From: Entamoeba histolytica HM-1:IMSS
Taxonomy: Eukaryota; Evosea; Mastigamoebida; Endamoebidae
Assembly (NCBI RefSeq): GCF_000208925.1
Contig: NW_001914866.1
Span: 62,001 to 126,000 of the forward strand
Length of the DNA stretch: 64,000 bases
Direction: 5' to 3'
Both the position numbers and the translations under genes were made by a program. The notes under the pieces are model-generated. The model saw only the letters and a list, made by a program, of their open reading frames with translations. It was not told where the DNA came from and made no database searches. This document shows positions 42,201-51,449 of the stretch, in pieces (within the stretch, counting starts at the first letter, position 1; each line of letters starts with the position of its first letter).

Positions 42201-43524
42201 AATTAGTTTTATTACCTGCTAATAAAATACAAATAACTTTTACTAAGCTATTAATAATTTCATTTTCTTCATTATATTGATTAAAAGACTCAAAAAGAAC
42301 TTGAAAAAATAATGGAATAAATACAGACATTACATTCTGAAATGTAGCTCTATTTGACCCAACTAAATAAGTAATAAAATTAACTAATGGAATTAATAAA
42401 GAGGTATTAGATATTGTATTAAAATTAATTAATGGTTTTAATAATTCAAGATAATTTGAAGGATTTGCTTGTAAAGTTATAAAAAGAAATTCTAACATTT
42501 GAAAAACATATTCTATTTCTTCTTTATTAAAAGAAGTAATCATTAAACAAATAGATTCCATATAGGCAGGTAAAAATGTATAATTTTGTGAATTACTAAA
42601 AAGAACTATTTTCAATGATTGTAAAACTGAAAGAACTAATGGTGGACAATCAAGTAAACGCATTAAAACTGAAGGTAATTCTACATTACGAATTGGGTTA
42701 GATACTTTAGTTTTTTTAATTTTTTGAAATTGATAAGATTCTATTCCATTTCCAAAGAAACATAAATGTTGTAATGATGCAATAATAGAATTAAGATATC
42801 TATTTTCATTATTCATTAATTTATTTGTACATGTTAATAATATTTTTACTAATTTATTAAAAAATAATGAATGAATGTGAATATTTAATATTCTAGAATC
42901 AGTTTTACAACTTAAACATAAAAATTGAAGATATGTTTCAATGATGATTAATATATCTTTATTTAATATAATATTATTCATTGTTTGAATTGTTAATTCT
43001 AATGCTTTTGTCATTGTCTCATTTAAACATATTTTATTTATTATTTTAGAATTTAAATTATTTAACAAAGACTTAAATAATAAAAGAATTACTTTTGTTT
43101 CTTCAATACAATCAAATCTAACTCGAATAATTTGAATTGGAATAAATGGAATTTCAACAAAAGAAAAAACAATAATTCCAATATCAATAAGTTGATTTAA
43201 TAATACTATTCTTTTTGAAGATTTAAGAACAATTAATTTATCAGTCATTTCTCCAAAAGAAGTAATGAATTCTGACTTCTGAAAATAAAACAATGCTAAT
43301 GCTAAATATTCTTTTGAAATAAAAGATATACATCGTAATAAAATATTATAATATTCATCATTATTTCCTTTAGGATAGTTAAACTCTTTAATTAAACTTT
43401 CAATAAATATTGGAATCATTTGTTTACTATCTCCTAACTTCACAATTTCTTTAATAATAGTATCTCTATCTTGATTTTTATTTTGACATAATAATTGGAC
43501 ATAATAGTCCTTTAGTACATCCAT
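36241..43524 (-). CDS. BEACH-domain protein (neurobeachin/LYST type), 2427 aa
   Basis: A giant single-exon ORF. The first about 750 residues are armadillo/HEAT-like helices. A concanavalin-A-like domain lies at about 775-900 (FPMVLTGWLQLGPG..., VPVGVWFHFALCCD). More helical repeats follow, with a K/E coiled segment about 1590-1650. A PH-like domain covers about 1750-1865. The BEACH domain spans about 1890-2140, with NDLSQYPIFPWIL, FGNHYSSL, ELIPEFFFLP, LPPWCNGNP and WIDLIFGYKQRG. WD40 repeats form the C-terminus (about 2200-2427). This is the complete order of the family, which acts on lysosome, phagosome and vesicle traffic. No stop or frameshift interrupts 7.3 kb. Confidence 0.95.
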   Translation of the reverse strand: MDVLKDYYVQLLCQNKNQDRDTIIKEIVKLGDSKQMIPIFIESLIKEFNYPKGNNDEYYNILLRCISFISKEYLALALFYFQKSEFITSFGEMTDKLIVLKSSKRIVLLNQLIDIGIIVFSFVEIPFIPIQIIRVRFDCIEETKVILLLFKSLLNNLNSKIINKICLNETMTKALELTIQTMNNIILNKDILIIIETYLQFLCLSCKTDSRILNIHIHSLFFNKLVKILLTCTNKLMNNENRYLNSIIASLQHLCFFGNGIESYQFQKIKKTKVSNPIRNVELPSVLMRLLDCPPLVLSVLQSLKIVLFSNSQNYTFLPAYMESICLMITSFNKEEIEYVFQMLEFLFITLQANPSNYLELLKPLINFNTISNTSLLIPLVNFITYLVGSNRATFQNVMSVFIPLFFQVLFESFNQYNEENEIINSLVKVICILLAGNKTNSITLINENNTMECLINVFNKKSHFRRVITLIIKEIVPLIPSDQLTLVLSFLFQDIIIDNDPLSRLKSSIEIMDQSVMSREIYGLSNNFELFTSFILKWRYNKINEDYKNTSLIFHRLLILQTCIDSYIIGMRECSANRDRLKASISNEFIDDFVIYNPWKEFDLSNIIAMILSLIIEQPVNKSLPLLTEKHLGISIVNCYLLPSLLNGMKLLDKNQRNCLFSNLLNSLNNAYSLYGTYVYDILSLLLTGFEDSLDGGILTELIQKIGRYAIKNNDCKYLLRKLKQGTNTSNLISLLSFISTGVTIGGLTFDTSDKVAYIKNYVWLDSFPMVLTGWLQLGPGFYKILEIKTMSNYGELTFFVKNGILDITCNTINCISVKVPVGVWFHFALCCDEISTVYINAKKVGKIIQNMDILQGSCSICLGHCGNVVSPGVFRIGEWMIINGLKTKSEIKAMYELGSQYKGRYCAHCYDDSRSLRGIGKVPFIQIDRQDLIYVMNDLINNISRTDLEIEGRVCPTSPSPFVECICKCGGISVLLSIIEKSTTTVELCDSLQILLFCLRGSSELYSEALKTHSFQILVLILYSKHNLISHGVLQVLLALSGIGTSYEDFSVTHPEILTTLALDFKIARSCPNGIEYILRILKSVYDFSPVSASESLRGGGLMSKLMYLFIDESTEISVFPYVTDLLTCILSINCNKEEVSTVMSFACYFLQVFDKIDSGTHLSFCSFRCSQLLTLLDQIVSVKGVLPGLSSYFIYQFINVSNPPESILPPLLHLAANLSFLSSTFCSEFYSGINQLLQVVSLLILSKESIKSLFSLLLKSSPNESQIVTSTIPDKKQFHWLYLHILFKMVHHSLLSEIQSIKIYNSCFIIETLTNILRQFYSLRGVITEEDNILYSLLSIMNNSNEEYIYSLNITKEQKGLCGDIVKLIGYICAATLRDGLNYQRVIIGAALIQKNKEFVKEIIKSTILHLKSLHSTINIHRLSELFVQFSENLIDLSTVSEIGISLNFCIESIFMLINIYEQHPELQTIEQNKIWIKMMDRMNILMFNYFEEQSFLFVAQHFHQQDFFLRQKHSEEFVPIMFWIIVQKIPKGTVNDITILYCGVLKRLVMNCMSAFDKFITQKELRDQIKSMLQMSTEDIVELIKNNHNTFSKLCERSEIMLKEFKEEQKKRKDEISFVVEEERKIIEKYQRTERKEGKEKKKNDEKRVAVISQYVKDKESIECMSDSLKMSVKVEWEKMKLKLIMPKGIWEEDVEEYMIDDIQSSFGIRRRIVRDYRFKERYESQIGEYGKIIKLPIIQKNYDIEVLTTPFGEEEEIYYCTQLYGLEEVESQIKIDEKKFILINYINTDHCDWIKIDWNDIVCIIKRRYLLQNNAIEILTCYGKSLFLIFEHKYDKIIKKFMKYKSESFDIIHEIEPPINLINKIGKVFNQIDEMTELWKKGELSNFNYLMYLNTKAGRSFNDLSQYPIFPWILNDYTSKTIDLNDEHIYRNFAYPIVAQTENKREKLQIKFQENGSHFGNHYSSLATTLVFLFRAEPYMKMHIQLFDGHFDTDRLFNSISKFFDNLSATPIELIPEFFFLPQFLINFNTIDFGKRKDNNVVNNVELPPWCNGNPRQFVNINMKALESPYVSQHLNEWIDLIFGYKQRGKNAEEACNVYPQCSYEIGDLSKMNEKERQTTLDKIRNFGQTPIQLFKTPHPKREVSCTKYNIGVFEQDKNYSLTVVNKSGFPIGEMLFDEKNEIIITRKGEIIIPNGSVQVGSGGIMRIERNGKIMNIEECQNGSILIGDERNVLVGGGDGSIQIIDISTDSPKKRGRLCGHDTAITCCVIDNNNNIIITGDQHGICLIWDIGTLMCLHVIEVGECVIGLDINNETGNFIVLTQHQLHYYDINGDLIGQSQSLEHEQFTSVVVTQTPMWNDKIFVVVGNMKGNVTFLQLTDNFEFILCQTIPSHPTPIESLKISNDNTSILIGHVNGIVICLN

Positions 43525-43624
43525 TTTTTATTTACCAGAAGAAAAAAAATCTATTTTTTAAGTTTTTTTATATTTTTTTTTATAAAAATTATAATTTATA
43601 ATAAATTTTATTAAAAAATTAATT

Positions 43625-44281
43625 TTAATTATCTTTTTTGAATAAACCTTCAACTGGTTTATTCTCATTCTTTTTGCCAAGAACTTTCTTTCTTTGACTT
43701 AACATGTATTTATATAACATGTAAAGGCCTGGAATATAATAAAGAATAAGTGCCCAGATTATGTATGATGCTGGGAATAAACCAAATACAGTAACAGTTC
43801 TGAAATAAGGAAGTGATTTGAAAAGAGTAATAACTTCACCTGAAACACCCATTGGATATAATACAATGAAGAATGAATATCTACACCATAATAATGGGTA
43901 TGGAACAGCTAATCCAAATAATTTGAATGAATAGAATGAATATCTAATTACTTCAGTAACAGACCAGGCACATCCTAAAAGAAGGAATCCAAGAGCACGA
44001 CTTTCTGGAATATATTCAAGAACAGCAACTAATACTACCCTTGAGAAAACTTGTGTAATTGTTGTTCCAAGTGGACTTGGAACAAGACCAGTAATGGCAT
44101 GGAAAATTTCAAGAATAGCACCATATTGGAAAATCATTAAAGCAATTCTTACATGTGGATACATTAATGGAGCATCAAATCCTGTTTCTAATGCTTTAAG
44201 GAAATAAGTAACAAGGATGAATGTCCATCCAACTACCATAGAAAGATTATATACTTTTAAATATACCTTCTTTGCGTCCAT
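43625..44281 (-). CDS. Very-long-chain 3-hydroxyacyl-CoA dehydratase (PTPLA/HACD)
   Basis: 218 residues with about six membrane segments. Signature elements include YNLSMVVGWTFIL at the N-terminus, LEIFHAITGLVPSP, and QVFSRVVL. The catalytic Tyr lies in VIRYSFYSF and the catalytic Glu in YPMGVSGE. The enzyme performs the third step of microsomal fatty-acid elongation, dehydrating 3-hydroxyacyl-CoA. The protein ends KKDN, a KKxx-type ER retrieval signal, as expected for an ER enzyme. Length matches the family. Intact, single exon. Confidence 0.94.
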   Translation of the reverse strand: MDAKKVYLKVYNLSMVVGWTFILVTYFLKALETGFDAPLMYPHVRIALMIFQYGAILEIFHAITGLVPSPLGTTITQVFSRVVLVAVLEYIPESRALGFLLLGCAWSVTEVIRYSFYSFKLFGLAVPYPLLWCRYSFFIVLYPMGVSGEVITLFKSLPYFRTVTVFGLFPASYIIWALILYYIPGLYMLYKYMLSQRKKVLGKKNENKPVEGLFKKDN

Positions 44282-44593
44282 TGAGGGTAAATACTAAGTT
44301 CAAAATTTTTTAGTTTTACTTTTTAATATATAAGAGAATACTTTTTTCTTTTTTGTTTCAACATTTATTTATTACTTTAAATTCTGTTTTGTTACACTTC
44401 TTAATAACACTGTTTATTTTACTTTCGTATTAAACCTTAACTAATGAATATGAGAAGTTCAATTTTAAACTATTTTAAAGGTTTTTCATTTGTGTTTCGT
44501 TATAAAACTGTAGAAAAAACATTTTATGTGAAGAATTTGATATTGAGAAACCCTTTTTCCTTTTACTTGAAAAACCTAAAATGAGAATTATTG

Positions 44594-46927
44594 ATGATTT
44601 GCAACACAGAACATCAACAACATGTTAACATGTTTTTAAGAGAAGTACAACATGCTAATAATAATGAATTAAAACAAAAAGTAATTTTATTTGAAACAGA
44701 AATAACTCAATACAATGACCTTTTGCAATGTCTATTGAATGCCCTACAAATCAATGACCTTCAACTTTCAGCTTGTATTCATTTAAGAAAGTATGTAAAT
44801 AGAACAGGAAATATTATTCCTCAACTATGTACGGAGTCATTAAAACTTTCATTTGAAGGAGGTTGTAATGCTTCATTTGCACGTTCATTAATAGCAGATT
44901 GTTATAAAAAAGGAAATATTCAAGTCAAAAATTTTATTGTTCGAACTATTAAACAAACGTTAGAAAGTCAGTTTTCAATTAGTGTTATTGAAACTGCTCG
45001 ATTTGTTATTGAAGAAGATACTTCAACAACAGAAGGAGGATGTAGTGATTTTTTTCCTATTATAATTAAAATATTTCAAAATACTCATGACAATGAAATT
45101 ATTCAATCAATATTACAATTTTTATTAGTGGGGTCTTCTACTCATCCTGATTTTTTTAGTGACTATGGAAATCAATTGGTTATTCCTTTGTTACAACTTT
45201 CTTATTCTCTTAATACTAATATTAAACAAAATTATGCACTCCTTTTATCATCATTTCTTACTGCTGAACCTGATCATCTTTCTCAACATGTTGATGAGCT
45301 TATTAAATCTTGTTCATTATTTTTGGAAGACTCAAGTGAAGAAGTATGTTCTGCTGCAAATTCACTTCTTGCATCATTATCACATGCATTTAAATCACAA
45401 TTACAATCTTATTTAACATCATTTACTACAATAATTTTAAACAGAATTGATAGTTTTGTTAATATTTATGATAATGTTATTGAAGATGAACCACCTCTAC
45501 TTCATACTTTAGCTTCTACCCTTGATGAAATATCTGCAGAATATCATGATGAATTTATAGCCTTAGTCGTTAACATATCTAAATCACTTTCATGGCCAAC
45601 AATATTATATGTTATAGGAAGTATTGTTAAAGGTTGGTTACAAAAAGATTTATTTTGTGATGTTTTTGGATGGGTTGTTCAAAAGATTTTTATTGAATTA
45701 AAAACTGGACAACCATCTTCACTTTCATTATGGGCATTACAAGAAATGTATATTTTTCTTCCAGTGATGTTGAGTAGTAATAATTATGAAGAATTAATTA
45801 TCTATTTATTAAAAGGAAATGTTCAGACATATTCAATTTTATTACTTGAAACAATGATAGATGATTCTAAGAATGGAGTTGTTTTACAGTACATAAACCA
45901 AATATTAAATTGGGTTATTAATAATTTAAGTATTGATACTTCGGGTGAAATCAGTGTATTATTAGTTGAAACTATTACTGCATTAATTGATAGATCACCA
46001 GATCTCTTTTATGGGAATAAACAACTGTTTATTGTTATTACTCGTACTTTTTTAAATTTGATTCATAGAAATAAAGTTATTTCAGATAGAGTAATACAAA
46101 ACCTTAGTTATGGAATTCCTAAATTTGGTTCAATGGCTCTTATTGGTTCAGAACTTCAATTAGTAAATGTTGTTATTGATATGATTCATAGTGATGATAC
46201 TAGAGACCAAGCCGCTGCTTTACAATTATTAACTTCATTAATAGAAACAACTAATCAACCAGTAGAATTAATTAGAACAATGCAAAATGTAGGTGGAGTA
46301 GTATTATGTGGGTTGAGGTCAGTGGATGAAGAAGTAGTAGACCAAGCATTTACTTTACTTGGTGATATATTACAAAAAGATCCAATGACATTGGCAACTT
46401 CATATCAACCTGTAGTAGAACAAGTATTAACCAAAATGCAAACAGGGAATTTGTCCATTAGATTATGGGCTGTTGGTATTTTAATTAAATCATCACCTAA
46501 TGGAATTGAAAACTTGTTTGCTCCCTTTGTTAATGTTCTAATTCGATTAATAGAAATTGCTACATCAGCATCAACAAAATCAAAACCTTTTTTAAAAAGA
46601 AATCTTTGTGTTTGTCTAGGTAGAATTGCTTTAAGAAAACCTGAATTAATAATTCCTCATATTACCTTAATTTGTGATGAACTTATTGATTCATTACTTG
46701 AAGTAGGAGATAATGAGGCACGTGTTGTTGCAGTAGAAGGATTTGGGCGTATTATTGCTAATCAACCTTTATGTTGTAAAAGTGCTTTATTGTCTGTTGT
46801 TAATGTATTATTAGCTGAAAGACAAATTACACCTTCAATGACATCATTCTGTAATTCTGTGTTACAGATATTGAAGAATACATATAATGGAGATGCGTAT
46901 CTTATGATATGGAATAGTGTAGTATAA
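44594..46927 (+). CDS. Importin-beta-like HEAT-repeat karyopherin
   Basis: 777 residues made of helical HEAT repeats throughout, such as LQFLLVGSSTHPDF, VCSAANSLLASLSHAF and ARVVAVEGFGRII. Near the start, QINDLQLSACIHLRKYV matches the importin-beta N-terminal repeat in which Ran binds. The long middle and acidic segments suit an importin-4/5-type nuclear import receptor; it is shorter than the usual 1000 residues or so. The chosen ATG is 44594. A different ATG at 44581 is out of frame and would make a 15-codon upstream ORF overlapping the start. Cargo unknown. Confidence 0.8.
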   Translation: MICNTEHQQHVNMFLREVQHANNNELKQKVILFETEITQYNDLLQCLLNALQINDLQLSACIHLRKYVNRTGNIIPQLCTESLKLSFEGGCNASFARSLIADCYKKGNIQVKNFIVRTIKQTLESQFSISVIETARFVIEEDTSTTEGGCSDFFPIIIKIFQNTHDNEIIQSILQFLLVGSSTHPDFFSDYGNQLVIPLLQLSYSLNTNIKQNYALLLSSFLTAEPDHLSQHVDELIKSCSLFLEDSSEEVCSAANSLLASLSHAFKSQLQSYLTSFTTIILNRIDSFVNIYDNVIEDEPPLLHTLASTLDEISAEYHDEFIALVVNISKSLSWPTILYVIGSIVKGWLQKDLFCDVFGWVVQKIFIELKTGQPSSLSLWALQEMYIFLPVMLSSNNYEELIIYLLKGNVQTYSILLLETMIDDSKNGVVLQYINQILNWVINNLSIDTSGEISVLLVETITALIDRSPDLFYGNKQLFIVITRTFLNLIHRNKVISDRVIQNLSYGIPKFGSMALIGSELQLVNVVIDMIHSDDTRDQAAALQLLTSLIETTNQPVELIRTMQNVGGVVLCGLRSVDEEVVDQAFTLLGDILQKDPMTLATSYQPVVEQVLTKMQTGNLSIRLWAVGILIKSSPNGIENLFAPFVNVLIRLIEIATSASTKSKPFLKRNLCVCLGRIALRKPELIIPHITLICDELIDSLLEVGDNEARVVAVEGFGRIIANQPLCCKSALLSVVNVLLAERQITPSMTSFCNSVLQILKNTYNGDAYLMIWNSVV

Positions 46928-47025
46928 TTCTCTCAACACAGATAATATTTTCATTATTCATTTGTCTTATTGTCTTATTTTCTTTTTAATTCAATGATTA
47001 AAGAGAAGAATAAATAGTAAATAAA

Positions 47026-47229
47026 TTATAATAATATAGCACTTAACAGTGATGCATTAGTTTGATCAATAAAAGGAAAACGTTCTTTCATCAATTCATA
47101 TTCAATTTCAGGATTTTCATGCTTAATCATATTAAAACAATCTTCATCTTTAATACATTCCTTATCAATATCCCTATGTTCATTGTTTAAATGTTTAAGA
47201 AATGAATTCGAATACACTAGTTTATTCAT
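47026..47229 (-). CDS. Small acidic hypothetical protein, 67 aa
   Basis: A short ORF from ATG, rich in D, E, N and H, with no membrane segment. The end, LMKERFPFIDQTNASLLSAILL, looks a little like a CUE ubiquitin-binding helix pair (FP ... LL), but this is weak. It lies between a gene end (46927) and a plus-strand start (47484), so it has its own intergenic space. It could be a real small gene or chance. Confidence 0.4.
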   Translation of the reverse strand: MNKLVYSNSFLKHLNNEHRDIDKECIKDEDCFNMIKHENPEIEYELMKERFPFIDQTNASLLSAILL

Positions 47230-47483
47230 GTTTTACTGAGCGAATATTCAAGTTGTATCTTCGTTTTTATTCTCTGAACAATGAAATCACTTTATTATTC
47301 TCTTTATCTCTTGCTTTATCTTTTCTTTTTTAAATTGGCAAGAGGAAGAATAATTTTCTTTTTTCTATGTTTAGGAAAATTAAAAATATGATAAATGAAT
47401 ATGTGGTTCCACATGAATACACGTAATAATTAATTGAACTGTAAAAAGAAAGGAAAAAAATCTTGGGTTACTGAAGAAAAGAT

Positions 47484-50015
47484 ATGTCACAGTTAGATAA
47501 TGACTCAATTTACCATTTAGTTGAGTACTTAAATAATGAAAAAGAAGCATTCATGGTTAAAGGTATCAATAAAAAATACAATGATATTTATAATAAATTT
47601 GAATATAATCCATTTTCAGTAAGTTCAACAGATTTATTTCCAAGAATGAAGAAACAATGTCTATATAATAAAAAAGATAAACAATTAGAAGGAATGGATC
47701 AATACATTTATTGTTATGTAGTTGGATATAAAGTTGTTTCTCAATCAAAAGAAAATAATGTAATTTTTAAAAAAGTTAGATTAGGGAAGCATGACCATGA
47801 TAAAATGCCAATAAATTATATACCTCCTGGTATTCAAGAATTAGGCAAGAGTTGTTATTATTATGCGGCTAATACGGAAATTAATTTACCAACTACAATA
47901 ACAAAAATTGGATATGATTGTTTTTATTATAATTTATTCAAATCAATTGATCTAAGCCATGTGTTACAAATTGATGTTGGTGCATTTAATATTTGTAATG
48001 AGTTAAGTGCGGTGACGTTGTCTGGTTATTTAAAAAATATTCCTTCTTATTGTTTTGAAAGTTGTAAAAGTTTGTTAGAAATGGATCTTAGATACATTGA
48101 ACAAATTGGTGATTGTGCTTTCAATGAATGTACCTCACTATCTTCTATTACTATTTCAACAAATCTCAAAGACGTTTCTTATTCAGCTTTCAAGAAATGT
48201 TTTTCTTTACAACATATAGATGGGTGTGGAATGAAAGTATTCCATCCATCAATATCATCACTATTTTTTGATGTACTACAAAAGAATGGAATCTGTTGTG
48301 ATGGAGAGATTCATTATATCCGAGAAGACAAAAATTATTTTAATAGTTTAATCCCTCTAGGTGTTAATATAATAGAACAAAGCGTTTTTTTGAATGATTG
48401 TATAACATCGGTGTCAATTCCATCTAGTGTTCATATGTTATCAGAACATAGTTTTGATTCATGTCGTCATTTAAAGGAAGTTATTTTACCAAATAATCTA
48501 ACATCACTACCAACATGTTGTTTTAATAAATGTTTTGCATTAGAAAAGATTAATTTAGAAAATTTAATTTCTATAGGAAGAAATTGCTTCAATTGTTGTA
48601 AACAATTAAAAGAAATCCATTTGGATTCAGCAACAGACCTTAAACATGGATGTTTTGATAGATGTGATCAATTATCAAAAGTCATACTAAATAGTTGTAT
48701 TGAACGATTTCCCAAAGAGTGCTTTTCTGGAAGTAGAGGGTTAAAAGAAATTACAATGAATAATATAAAAGTCATTGAAGACTCTAGTTTTATGGGATGT
48801 TCTGAATTGGAAACTATTGATATTAGTCAATGTATTTCAATAGGAAAATGTTGTTTTATGAATTGTACAAAATTAACATCAATTCAATTTAATTCTCAAT
48901 TGATACAACTTGAAGAATCTATTTTTGAAAATTGTGGATTTATTCAAATAAGTTTACCATCAACTCTACGTTCATTGAATAATAATGTTTTCAAAAATTG
49001 TACATCTTTGAAGTCAATTGATATTCAGATGGTTACTCAGTTAGGAAATAATTGTTTTGAAAATTGTTCTTCATTGAGTAACGTAAAGTTGTCTAATGAA
49101 TTAAAAATACTCTCAGTTCAATGTTTTAAAAATTGTTCACAACTAAGAGACATTCAACTCCCAAGTTCACTAGAAGTACTTCAAGATGATTGTTTTGATA
49201 AATGCACTTCATTAACAAACATTACTATTCCTTCACACTTAAAAGTTTTATCGAGAAATGTTGGTCTAGATAAAGGACTTGTTGAATTAAAACTATTTAG
49301 TTCATTAAAAACAATTCAAAAAGGTTGTTGTTTAAGTTGGAAACAATTAAAGAAAGTCATTGGATTAAAAGTTCTTGAAAAAATTGAACAAAGTGCGTTT
49401 GAGAATTGTGAAGAGTTAGAGTCTATTGAATTTAATCCAACACTTCAATTCATTGGAAGACGAGCATTTTATAATTGTAAGAAGATTACACATGTATATA
49501 TTCCAAATAATACTATTGTTGAAGAAGAAGCATTTATGAACTGTTCTGGAATACAAGAAATCATTATTGGAGAACATTGTCATATTCCACGAAATTGTTT
49601 CCGAAATTGTGGTACTATTAAAGAAGTTATTATTCATGATTGGGTTGATTTTGATGAAAAAGCATTTGTTCATTGTACAATTCAATCCATTAAATCTCCC
49701 TGTAATGTATTAAATGGTAAAATTCCTTATTGGATGAGTGTTATTGCATCAAAAAATAATATTGAATGTTCTGTAATAGAATATACTCGTTACGATAGAA
49801 TGTGTTATGGAAGCAATATTCCTATTCAATGTAGTCAACTTGGGAATAGAGTTTTTAATTCATGTAATAATAGTTTGATTATTCTTCCAACTATGATTAC
49901 TAAAATTGGGGCTCAGTGTTTCAATCATTGCAAAAAGTTAAAAGAAATTAGATTTAATAAAATACTTGAAGATAAGATTGATGCTCCATCTACAATAACA
50001 AAAGTTCCATTTTAG
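47484..50015 (+). CDS. BspA-like leucine-rich-repeat protein, 843 aa
   Basis: From about residue 95 to the end there are roughly 28-30 LRR_5 (TpLRR/BspA) repeats of 23 residues, with the pattern xxIxxxCFxNCxxLxxIxLPxSL. Examples are QLGNNCFENCSSLSNVKL and VQCFKNCSQLRDIQL. The N-terminal 75 residues are the short non-repeat module common to Entamoeba members. The family is large in Entamoeba and at least some members reach the cell surface without a classical signal peptide. No signal peptide is seen here, and the C-terminus (KVPF) lacks the CAAX box some members have. The ORF is intact, with a high Cys content from the repeats. Confidence 0.92.
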   Translation: MSQLDNDSIYHLVEYLNNEKEAFMVKGINKKYNDIYNKFEYNPFSVSSTDLFPRMKKQCLYNKKDKQLEGMDQYIYCYVVGYKVVSQSKENNVIFKKVRLGKHDHDKMPINYIPPGIQELGKSCYYYAANTEINLPTTITKIGYDCFYYNLFKSIDLSHVLQIDVGAFNICNELSAVTLSGYLKNIPSYCFESCKSLLEMDLRYIEQIGDCAFNECTSLSSITISTNLKDVSYSAFKKCFSLQHIDGCGMKVFHPSISSLFFDVLQKNGICCDGEIHYIREDKNYFNSLIPLGVNIIEQSVFLNDCITSVSIPSSVHMLSEHSFDSCRHLKEVILPNNLTSLPTCCFNKCFALEKINLENLISIGRNCFNCCKQLKEIHLDSATDLKHGCFDRCDQLSKVILNSCIERFPKECFSGSRGLKEITMNNIKVIEDSSFMGCSELETIDISQCISIGKCCFMNCTKLTSIQFNSQLIQLEESIFENCGFIQISLPSTLRSLNNNVFKNCTSLKSIDIQMVTQLGNNCFENCSSLSNVKLSNELKILSVQCFKNCSQLRDIQLPSSLEVLQDDCFDKCTSLTNITIPSHLKVLSRNVGLDKGLVELKLFSSLKTIQKGCCLSWKQLKKVIGLKVLEKIEQSAFENCEELESIEFNPTLQFIGRRAFYNCKKITHVYIPNNTIVEEEAFMNCSGIQEIIIGEHCHIPRNCFRNCGTIKEVIIHDWVDFDEKAFVHCTIQSIKSPCNVLNGKIPYWMSVIASKNNIECSVIEYTRYDRMCYGSNIPIQCSQLGNRVFNSCNNSLIILPTMITKIGAQCFNHCKKLKEIRFNKILEDKIDAPSTITKVPF

Positions 50016-50127
50016 TATATTTTATGTTTTATAAGTTATTATTTTTTTTGTGGTGATAAGAAAAAGAGAAAAACTATTGAAGGAACTTGAAAAGAAAAAA
50101 GAGAAAAACACAAGAAAAAGAGTTGAA

Positions 50128-50445
50128 ATGGAAGAAATGGGAATTGATCAAAATGTGAATGAAATCTTGAGATTATTTGAAGAAGAGTTATTAGATAGTT
50201 CATTAAAAGATTTTAGAGATGTAATTGATGGAGACCTCACAATTAAAGAACTTGAAGATATAGTTAAACAAGGAATTACTGAAGAAATTCCTACAGTCAT
50301 AGATGCTGCAAAACAATTAACTGAAAGTAATTTTGAAAAAGGTGATTTACTAAGAGAGGCTCATATCATTGGACAGCAGTATCAATTCTTACAACAAGAA
50401 TTAAAATATTATAAAGAATTATTAAATGAACCAACCAATAAATAG
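50128..50445 (+). CDS. Small coiled-coil protein, 105 aa (start uncertain)
   Basis: The first in-frame ATG is 50128. The frame is open upstream to 50035 and encodes a plausible basic helix (KREKLLKELEKKKEKNTRKR) but has no ATG, only GTGs at 50050 and 50053. The true start may lie in an undetected upstream exon, or a base may be wrong. The visible protein is helical and charged, with heptad-like spacing (EILRLFEEELLDSSLKDF and YQFLQQELKYYKELL). No family recognised. Confidence 0.6.
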   Translation: MEEMGIDQNVNEILRLFEEELLDSSLKDFRDVIDGDLTIKELEDIVKQGITEEIPTVIDAAKQLTESNFEKGDLLREAHIIGQQYQFLQQELKYYKELLNEPTNK

Positions 50446-50627
50446 TAAATAATTTTATGTTGGACAGTTTTGGTTAATTTCCATACGAAAAATAATACAA
50501 TAAAACCATATTTTTCAAATTAACAAACATTATGGTTTCTTTTATTAACAAGAAGAGACTAATATAAGAAGCATAAAACCAAATACTTTTCCAATAAATA
50601 AATGGTTTAACATAACATTTAATGCTA

Positions 50628-51176
50628 TTAAATGCTAATGACAAAGATGATAAACACAAATACCATTGATACCATAGATATTCCAGAAGAACATACCAAA
50701 GTATATTTTGAAATTGATTCACCACATTGAACACAATGTGATTGTAGGGATAAACCACTACAATCGTTGGATGGATAATCAAAAGTAATAAGAGAGTTAT
50801 TAATAACTTTAAATTGTGTAGATCCTGAACTTGTAGAAGAACATGTTTCAGTGATATAGATAATTTCTTCATTAATTGGCTCTTCTTGCCCCCGACAAGG
50901 TTTGAGTGCAGCAATTGATTTTGGTGAAAAAGATTCAATAGATGAAGGCTTTATTTCTTCTACAGAAATTCGAGCACCTGAACAATCATTAGAAGCAAAG
51001 TGTAATATAAAGGAATATAATTTTACGATGACTAATTTCTTTGAACCTGTTTTTGTTATTATACACTCATCTTGCTTCATCTTTGTGAAAGATAAAATCT
51101 CTCCTTTACTAGTTTTTTCTACTGGAATAATTAATTCAAAAGCAATTGAAAGATTTATCAACACAAAAATGAGCAT
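50628..51176 (-). CDS. Secreted or GPI-anchored Cys-containing protein, 182 aa
   Basis: An N-terminal signal peptide (MLIFVLINLSIAF) leads a beta-rich ectodomain with about nine cysteines and two copies of the motif NDCSG (about 59 and 137). The C-terminus is a hydrophobic stretch (SGISMVSMVFVFIIFVISI) ending the protein without basic residues, after a Ser/Cys-containing hinge. This is the pattern of a GPI-anchor signal, or of a short tail anchor. No family recognised. The two NDCSG motifs suggest an internal duplication of roughly 78 residues. Confidence 0.65.
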   Translation of the reverse strand: MLIFVLINLSIAFELIIPVEKTSKGEILSFTKMKQDECIITKTGSKKLVIVKLYSFILHFASNDCSGARISVEEIKPSSIESFSPKSIAALKPCRGQEEPINEEIIYITETCSSTSSGSTQFKVINNSLITFDYPSNDCSGLSLQSHCVQCGESISKYTLVCSSGISMVSMVFVFIIFVISI

Positions 51177-51449
51177 TGAATTTTTCTAGTTCTTCTTTCA
51201 ATTTTCTTCCTTTGTTTGTTCTACAAATTTATAAAACAATTTAATAAAATTCTATATTTTTTAATGAATCATTCTTTATTTTTTGGTTGTTCATTTCATA
51301 AATCATACTATGATGATCTAATCAAATATTCATATAAGAGTTGTTCTATAAATGTTGTAAAACAAGAAGAATCTTTTTTCATCAAATCAATAGAAAAAAT
51401 TTATGTTATTATTTCCTATTTAATTAATATTCTTCTTAAACTAAAATAG

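Noticed and set aside
51216..51449. Plus-strand ORF of 77 codons
   Set aside because: It starts at TTG; from the first ATG only 61 codons remain, with low-complexity hydrophobic composition and no recognisable domain.
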